A DNA stretch of 64,000 bases from an uncultured Fibrobacter sp. (GTDB lineage: Bacteria > Fibrobacterota > Fibrobacteria > Fibrobacterales > Fibrobacteraceae). The position numbers were made by a program, and so were the translations under genes. Below are positions 59,618-64,000 of this stretch, one piece after another. The stretch covers positions 1 to 64,000 of the forward strand of contig CAMKMX010000003.1 of the NCBI GenBank assembly GCA_946414025.1, written 5' to 3'. The notes beneath the pieces are model-generated. The model saw nothing but the letters and a program-made list of their open reading frames with translations, did no database searches and was not told the origin of the DNA. Numbering within the stretch: the stretch's first letter is position 1; every line of letters starts with the position of its first letter.

Positions 59618-61438
59618 ATGCGCTTATCCAAGAACATTTTCCCTGCCCTGTGCCTTGCGGGCGCCACTTTTGTGAACCTCGCGCCCGCCGCAGAGCCCGT
59701 CTATTCCCCCCTCCAGAAAGACGCCTACCTCACCTCCTCCTTTGGCGAGAACCGCGGCACCCGCTACCACGCCGGCGTGGACTACTCCACCCTCATGGAA
59801 GAAGGCTGGGTCATCTACGCTCCCGAAAACGGCAAGGTCGAAGAAATCCGGGTCTCCCCCTTCTTTTACGGCAAGGTGATGTTCTTCAAGGGCGAAAGCG
59901 GCAAGACCTGGGTCTTTGCCCACCAGAGCAGTTTCGGCAAGCTGGACAGCCTCTATATCGCAAAGCAGTTCAACAAAAAGAGCAACGACGTCATCTTGAA
60001 ACCGAACGCCCCCTACAAGAAGGGCGACACCCTGACATTTTCCGGTAGCACCGGCATCGGGAACCCCCACCTGCACCTGGAAATCCGCCAGGGCAAGAAC
60101 AACGTGATTTCTCCCTGCAGAAACGGAATCTATTGCGGTGACACCCTGGACCCCCAGATTTTCGGCATGGCCGTGTGGCAAAAAGACGACATGGCCGTCA
60201 CCGGCCCCGAGGCCCTGGACAAGGGCTGCGTGGAATACCCCGGCTGGAAAAAGGAGAAGGCCTACCTAGCGGTAAAGATTGCCGACTACAGCCGCCACCC
60301 CAAGGAGAACCCCATGTCCATCCGCAGGCTCACCCTGTGGGAGGGCAAAAAGAAGGCCTACGAAAAAATCCAGGACACCCTGACCTACGGCAACATGCTG
60401 AAAATCCGAACGGAACTGCTGTGGGCTGAAGAGGCGGACACCGCCGGGGACTGGCACTTTGTAGATGCCGCCCTGAAGGCTGGCTCCAAGTACCGAGTAG
60501 AAGTAGAAGACATGGTGGGCCGAAAAACTTCACGGGAATTCACCTTCCAGGATTCCTGTGCGGCAAACTCCCCCATATTGCAAAAGCAGGTGCAGGAATC
60601 TCCCCTGTACAGCTTTATGAGCCGGAGCATGCTGGACCTCGCCCTCTGCGACAAGGGCCAAAAGTTCTCGGTGCAGGACAGTTCCAAGAACACCCTTGAC
60701 GAAGACCTGTGCAAGACCTTCCCCCACCGGGGAGTCACTCTCGGGAAAATCGTCCAGAAGTTCCCCAAGGCCAGGTTCATCGGGCACAAGACCGGGACCA
60801 TCGCCATGCACGCCGTGCACCAAAACGAAAAGACCGTGCAGTGGAACACGACCCTGGACAGTGTCGCCATTTCCCAGAAGATTACCAAGCTCCGCAGCGC
60901 CTTCGGCAACGAAACCCAGGTGCTGGCCGTCACCAAGACCCACACCGACAGCCTGGACTTTTACGAGTTCCACCCCAAGGGTCTGCACTTTACGGGCAGC
61001 TGGGAAGTCTGCCTGGACCCCGGCAAGGAATCCGCACCGCTCTACTGGCTTGGCGAGACCAGCCGCCGCTGGTTTATCTTTAGCAAGCAGGAGGGCACAA
61101 GCAAGCGCTGCGCCCAGGTGAACGAACTCCGGGACCTTGCAAACATCCTGAACAAGACCGCACCCACCCTGGGCACGCCCTACTGGGGCAAGTCCTTTAT
61201 CTTGGGCAAGGAACAGGACGTGCTGCGCATCCCGACCCTGTTCCGCTACGACGGATTCGAAAACGGCAACTCCATACAGACCACCGTAAACGGCAACTGG
61301 ATTCCTACCGAATACGATTCCGAACCTCGCGAAATCGTGCTGGACGGGCGCCGCCTCAAAAAAGGTGACAAGCTCCACATCCAGCTGGAAGACGAAGCCC
61401 ACAACAAGGCCGAGTTCGACGTGGTAGTGCCGAGGTAG
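59618..61438 (+). CDS. LytM/M23 family metallopeptidase
   Basis: 606 residues. Signal peptide (MRLSKNIFPALCLAGATFVN). LytM domain about 30-190: RYHAGVDYS gives zinc ligands His51 and Asp55, FAHQS His102, HLHLEIR His151/His153, so a complete active site of a periplasmic peptidoglycan endopeptidase. The following 400 residues are several beta-sandwich-like segments with four Cys (CGDTLD, DSCAANSP, ALCDKG, EDLCKTF) and no recognised family. The stop is followed directly by the TGAGTTA heptamers. Confidence 0.9.
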   Translation: MRLSKNIFPALCLAGATFVNLAPAAEPVYSPLQKDAYLTSSFGENRGTRYHAGVDYSTLMEEGWVIYAPENGKVEEIRVSPFFYGKVMFFKGESGKTWVFAHQSSFGKLDSLYIAKQFNKKSNDVILKPNAPYKKGDTLTFSGSTGIGNPHLHLEIRQGKNNVISPCRNGIYCGDTLDPQIFGMAVWQKDDMAVTGPEALDKGCVEYPGWKKEKAYLAVKIADYSRHPKENPMSIRRLTLWEGKKKAYEKIQDTLTYGNMLKIRTELLWAEEADTAGDWHFVDAALKAGSKYRVEVEDMVGRKTSREFTFQDSCAANSPILQKQVQESPLYSFMSRSMLDLALCDKGQKFSVQDSSKNTLDEDLCKTFPHRGVTLGKIVQKFPKARFIGHKTGTIAMHAVHQNEKTVQWNTTLDSVAISQKITKLRSAFGNETQVLAVTKTHTDSLDFYEFHPKGLHFTGSWEVCLDPGKESAPLYWLGETSRRWFIFSKQEGTSKRCAQVNELRDLANILNKTAPTLGTPYWGKSFILGKEQDVLRIPTLFRYDGFENGNSIQTTVNGNWIPTEYDSEPREIVLDGRRLKKGDKLHIQLEDEAHNKAEFDVVVPR

Positions 61439-61482
61439 TTGTGAGTTATGAGTTATGAGTTGTGAGTTGTGAGTTGTGAGGT
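61438..61482. repeat. TGAGTTA/TGAGTTG heptamer array abutting a stop
   Basis: Six 7-bp units begin at the peptidase stop. Then the shared box GTGCCGCTGGGGACAAGAGG (61487-61506), and palindrome GTCATCCTCACG...GTGAGGATCC (61508-61533). Confidence 0.85.
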
Positions 61483-61601
61483 AGTAGTGCCGCTGGGGAC
61501 AAGAGGTGTCATCCTCACGAAGGTGAGGATCCGCTTGCGGAAAAACAGAATAGGTTTTAGAGGCTAGAAAAACAATAAAACGTCTTCTTTATTTCTGTAC
61601 T

Positions 61602-61642
61602 AGTAACAAGAAACTATCAACTAGTAACTACATTTGCACTCC
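61602..61642 (+). promoter_or_regulatory. ACTAGTA heptamers and leaderless-type TACATTTG box
   Basis: Units ACTAGTA ACAAGAA ACTATCA ACTAGTA (from 61599) end in TACATTTG (61629-61636), a perfect TAnnTTTG box, six nt before ATG 61643. Confidence 0.6.
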
Positions 61643-62401
61643 ATGCGTCTCTCGTTTACAAAGATCATCTTCACGATGGCCCTGGCCTATTCCGGAGCTA
61701 TTGCCCAGGAGCTTTGTCCGCATTTCCTTTTGGACAAGGACCTGGTGGTAAACGTAGAAGGCAGGTTCGTAAACGAGGCCAAGAGCCGCACCAGCATGGA
61801 CATCCAGTGGCGGCACCATCCGGAGGCCCTGGACACTTTCTACGTGAGTTTCCCCAACGCCAAGCCCTTCCGTTTTATTACCGCGGGGGCCTACCGCTAC
61901 ATGGAATTCGAGAACCCGAAAATCAAGCGGCAGCTGGGGCTGCACCACCTGCGGGAAACCATCGGCAACACCCCCCTCAGGCTAGACGACCTGGAGCTCC
62001 TCGCCAACGGGGCGTTTCTCTGCAAAGACACTACGGAGCAGCCCGCCACCGTCCTCTCGACCGCACTTTCCAACATGTGGTGGTCCATGTCCGTCAACCG
62101 GCTAGAAGAACCGGACAGCGTCTCCATGAGGGGTGCCTACAAAGAAAGCAGGCTTTTTAGAATCGGGCAATGGAAGGACTTTTCGGGAACGAGGCTTCCG
62201 ACCTTGATCAAGCTTTCGAACGAAAAATACCGGGGCGACCTTTGGGTGCGTTCCGCCTACACCGCCGAGGCCCTGAAAGAAGACCCCATAAAGTCCCGCT
62301 ACAAGAACGGGTTCAACGGTTTATTCCGAAAAGTTTCGGGAGAGGGGAAACGGGAAATACCCCTCATACTCAAGCTGAACCAGGAACTCCTGCGCAACTG
62401 A
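61643..62401 (+). CDS. Exported protein of unknown function
   Basis: 252 residues. Signal peptide MRLSFTKIIFTMALAYSGAI-AQE. Two Cys in the mature part (ELCPHF, FLCKDT). The rest (DIQWRHHPEALDTFYVSFPN, HHLRETIGNTPLRLDDLELL, MWWSMSVNRLEEPDSVSMRG) is not recognised. Its 3' 81 bp overlap the opposite-strand barrel gene. ATG 61643 fits the upstream promoter better than 61634. Confidence 0.7.
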   Translation: MRLSFTKIIFTMALAYSGAIAQELCPHFLLDKDLVVNVEGRFVNEAKSRTSMDIQWRHHPEALDTFYVSFPNAKPFRFITAGAYRYMEFENPKIKRQLGLHHLRETIGNTPLRLDDLELLANGAFLCKDTTEQPATVLSTALSNMWWSMSVNRLEEPDSVSMRGAYKESRLFRIGQWKDFSGTRLPTLIKLSNEKYRGDLWVRSAYTAEALKEDPIKSRYKNGFNGLFRKVSGEGKREIPLILKLNQELLRN

Positions 62402-63304
62402 GCCGTCGTAGAACCTGGACTTGTGCCGTTTCCAGCCGCCGAACTGCAGCGTGACGCTGTTCAGCCCATTGTTCCAGGACAGTTGCGGACCAGCCTTGAT
62501 TATCCCGTAACCCAGGGATTCCTTTTCTACGGAGCCGCCCTTGCGCAAGTAACCTGTGCGTAGGTAGTTCGTCTCGAAAACACCCGCAAAGTATTCGTTG
62601 AAGGCTAGGCGACCGTAGAACTGCAATTCCATCAAGAAATCCCTGTTGAATATGGGCATATTTCGCTTGTAGTCGTAGCTCTTGGCTTCAAAGTCCGTAG
62701 TGATGTCCGACAGCACGTAATGGACTCCCACCCCAAGTAGGGACCCGGCCTTGAAAAAGTATTCCACCGAAGCGCCAAAGTCAAACAGCTGGGAATAGTC
62801 CCAGGCCACGGAATCGCTTTTGCGCACGTTGTCCGAAATGTAATCGGCATTCCAGGTTTCTGCGATGTGGCCCGAGCCTTCCACATCGGAGGTCACCATT
62901 TCCAGGTTGGAATTGAAGTAGAGGTAGCTCTCATACATGAACGACACCTCCAGCTGGGGATTCGTCCTGAGCGGCCTAAGGCCGAGACCTGCAGTATAAC
63001 CGCCATAAAAAGGAGATACTTCCAAGGAGGCCGCCATTTTCAGGTAGGTGGGCGTAACGCCCAAGGCATCGCCGTAATTCAGGCTATCCAAGGGTTCAAG
63101 CCAGGTGTAACGCAAAGAACCCTCGGCCTGGGGCAGCCACTGCCCCCACACGAAGGGAGTGTTACCCATGAGCCGCCACGACAGGTTGGGGCCATACCTG
63201 AAGCCGTTCTGGGCACTCTGGTTGAAGTCGCCGGCCAGGGCCGATGCGGCAAACACCGCAAGCGCCACGAGAAAACGGGCCAATGTCATGCGAATCGCAA
63301 TCAT
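62321..63304 (-). CDS. Probable outer-membrane barrel protein
   Basis: 327 residues from 63304 (or 322 from 63289). Signal peptide IRMTLARFLVALAVFAASALAG. Alternating aromatic strands (ASLEVSPFYGGYTAGLGLRP, SFMYESYLYFNSNLEMVTSD, VEYFFKAGSLLGVGVHYVLS) and a C-terminal FLVQLEYEGYFPFPLSRNFSE suggest an outer-membrane barrel; the last strand is not in canonical F-final form. No family recognised. Overlaps the previous gene by 81 bp in antisense. Confidence 0.65.
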   Translation of the reverse strand: MIAIRMTLARFLVALAVFAASALAGDFNQSAQNGFRYGPNLSWRLMGNTPFVWGQWLPQAEGSLRYTWLEPLDSLNYGDALGVTPTYLKMAASLEVSPFYGGYTAGLGLRPLRTNPQLEVSFMYESYLYFNSNLEMVTSDVEGSGHIAETWNADYISDNVRKSDSVAWDYSQLFDFGASVEYFFKAGSLLGVGVHYVLSDITTDFEAKSYDYKRNMPIFNRDFLMELQFYGRLAFNEYFAGVFETNYLRTGYLRKGGSVEKESLGYGIIKAGPQLSWNNGLNSVTLQFGGWKRHKSRFYDGSVAQEFLVQLEYEGYFPFPLSRNFSE

Positions 63305-63389
63305 TTCAGCAAAAAAAATAAAAATAATTGCCACTTTTGCTCCACAAATTCTTATTATTAGGGGCAAATAAATCTTTATAGGAGAATCT

Positions 63390-63830
63390 ATGAAACTCGC
63401 ACATATTTGCCTCCTGGGGCTCTCCGCCATGCTGTTCTGGAGCTGCGCCAGCCGCTATTCCTCTCCGGTCCTTATCGAACGTGGCGAAGGCCGCAAGGAA
63501 TACGAACGTGAATATTTCGCCATCAAGGAAAGCATGGGCATCGACAAGCGCCTGAAAGACGTGTTCAAGCAGGGCTATATCGAAGAAGGCATGACCAACG
63601 ACATGGTGAACCTCCTGTGGGGACCTCCTGACCACGAAAAGACCACCGAAAAGCAGAGCATTTGGGAATACTACACCCGCGAAGGCGAACTCATTACCCG
63701 CCTCTTCTGGAAGCACCCCGACCAGGCTCGCTTGAAGGGCTACGAAGAAGAATGGATTCTGGAAAAGATCGAAGGCGACCGCTACGGTGGATCCCCGGCT
63801 CCGACGTCCAAGCACTCTTCTAACTACTAA
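63390..63830 (+). CDS. BamE/SmpA-like lipoprotein
   Basis: 146 residues. Lipoprotein signal MKLAHICLLGLSAMLFWSC (Cys19). KQGYIEEGMTNDMVNLLWGPPD and IWEYYTREGELI match the BamE fold pattern (G-M-t...V...lG-P). BamE-type proteins help beta-barrel assembly in the outer membrane; its neighbours are outer-membrane proteins, but function here is inferred. AGGAGAATCT is the ribosome site. Confidence 0.75.
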   Translation: MKLAHICLLGLSAMLFWSCASRYSSPVLIERGEGRKEYEREYFAIKESMGIDKRLKDVFKQGYIEEGMTNDMVNLLWGPPDHEKTTEKQSIWEYYTREGELITRLFWKHPDQARLKGYEEEWILEKIEGDRYGGSPAPTSKHSSNY

Positions 63831-63837
63831 TAGACAC

Positions 63838-63862
63838 GCCCGCTACCAAGCGGGCATTCTTT
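63838..63862 (+). terminator. Terminator after BamE-like gene
   Basis: GCCCGCT-acca-AGCGGGC, then ATTCTTTTT. Confidence 0.85.
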
Positions 63863-63872
63863 TTATGCAAAT

Positions 63873-63910
63873 TTGACCGTCTCGGACTACCGGGGGCGGT
63901 CTTTTTTTAC
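63873..63910 (+). terminator. Second hairpin GACCG/CGGTC with T-run
   Basis: GACCG ... CGGTC plus seven T residues; a backup terminator upstream of tpiA. Confidence 0.75.
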
Positions 63911-63954
63911 TAAATTTAGGCGCGTTAAATTTTAAACCTCTCAAGGAGTTAATT

Positions 63955-64000
63955 ATGCGTCAGTATATCATTGCTGGTAACTGGAAGATGAACAAGACCG
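63955..64000 (+). CDS. tpiA: Triosephosphate isomerase, N-terminal fragment
   Basis: Only 15 codons visible (MRQYIIAGNWKMNKT). AGNWKMN is the conserved N-terminus with the catalytic Lys of TpiA. AAGGAG seven bases before the ATG. The rest lies outside. Confidence 0.9.
   Translation, partial: MRQYIIAGNWKMNKT

Overview
The window looks like a chromosome segment of a Fibrobacter species (phylum Fibrobacterota, gut cellulose degraders). The clearest marker is the set of lipoproteins carrying the Fibrobacter succinogenes major paralogous (FISUMP) domain behind Ser-rich linkers. A GH8 xylan-oligosaccharide hydrolase, type B L31, a fumarase next to core metabolism, and promoters resembling the TAnnTTTG box of the related Bacteroidetes agree with this. 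No rRNA or tRNA gene was recognised. Assignments rest on reading motifs by eye; no database search was run.

Layout. 1-4.7 kb: 5' part of a class I fumarase (minus), an Ala/Pro-rich exported protein, a 36-residue one-helix peptide and a YfhO-like membrane protein. 4.7-20.6 kb: mostly minus-strand housekeeping and envelope genes: lipoprotein, HAD phosphatase, rsmE (plus), acyl-ACP thioesterase, a three-gene overlapping run (membrane glycosyltransferase with NPCBM domain, MurG-like glycosyltransferase, unknown protein), a giant MFS/acyltransferase/acyl-ACP ligase fusion, lipoproteins, rpmE2, and maf-rodZ-like-hisB with overlapping ends. 20.6-36.3 kb: accessory region with a GNAT toxin ruined by an internal deletion beside its likely antitoxin, three tandem FISUMP lipoproteins, an AT-rich pair of unknown genes, GH8, a MORN/FISUMP chimera, argJ, greA, holA, and a 1406-residue repeat lipoprotein. 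36.3-52.05 kb: an outer-membrane protein, then the dcw cluster on the minus strand (mraZ-rsmH-ftsL-ftsI-murE-murF-ftsW-murG-murC-ftsQ-ftsA-ftsZ), which lacks mraY and murD. 52.05-59.5 kb: decayed gene, two ORF6N paralogues and a LlaJI/McrBC-like restriction-modification operon. 59.5-64 kb: LytM peptidase, exported protein and barrel protein with overlapping 3' ends, BamE-like lipoprotein, and the start of tpiA.

Three genome-scale patterns stand out. (1) At least ten genes have a TAnnTT(TG) box 6-8 nt before the ATG and no Shine-Dalgarno, which predicts leaderless mRNAs. (2) Intergenic spaces carry degenerate 7-bp tandem arrays, often starting at stop codons, together with nested palindromic repeats and a recurring CCGCTGGTCACAAGA-like box. 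(3) The same palindromes have entered, in frame, the coding sequence of the LlaJI-like nuclease, with compensatory base changes that keep the stems.

Functionally the core genes support peptidoglycan synthesis and division, phospholipid recycling, surface glycan/lipoprotein display and central metabolism; the accessory genes are defence, toxin-antitoxin remnants and repeat-rich surface proteins.
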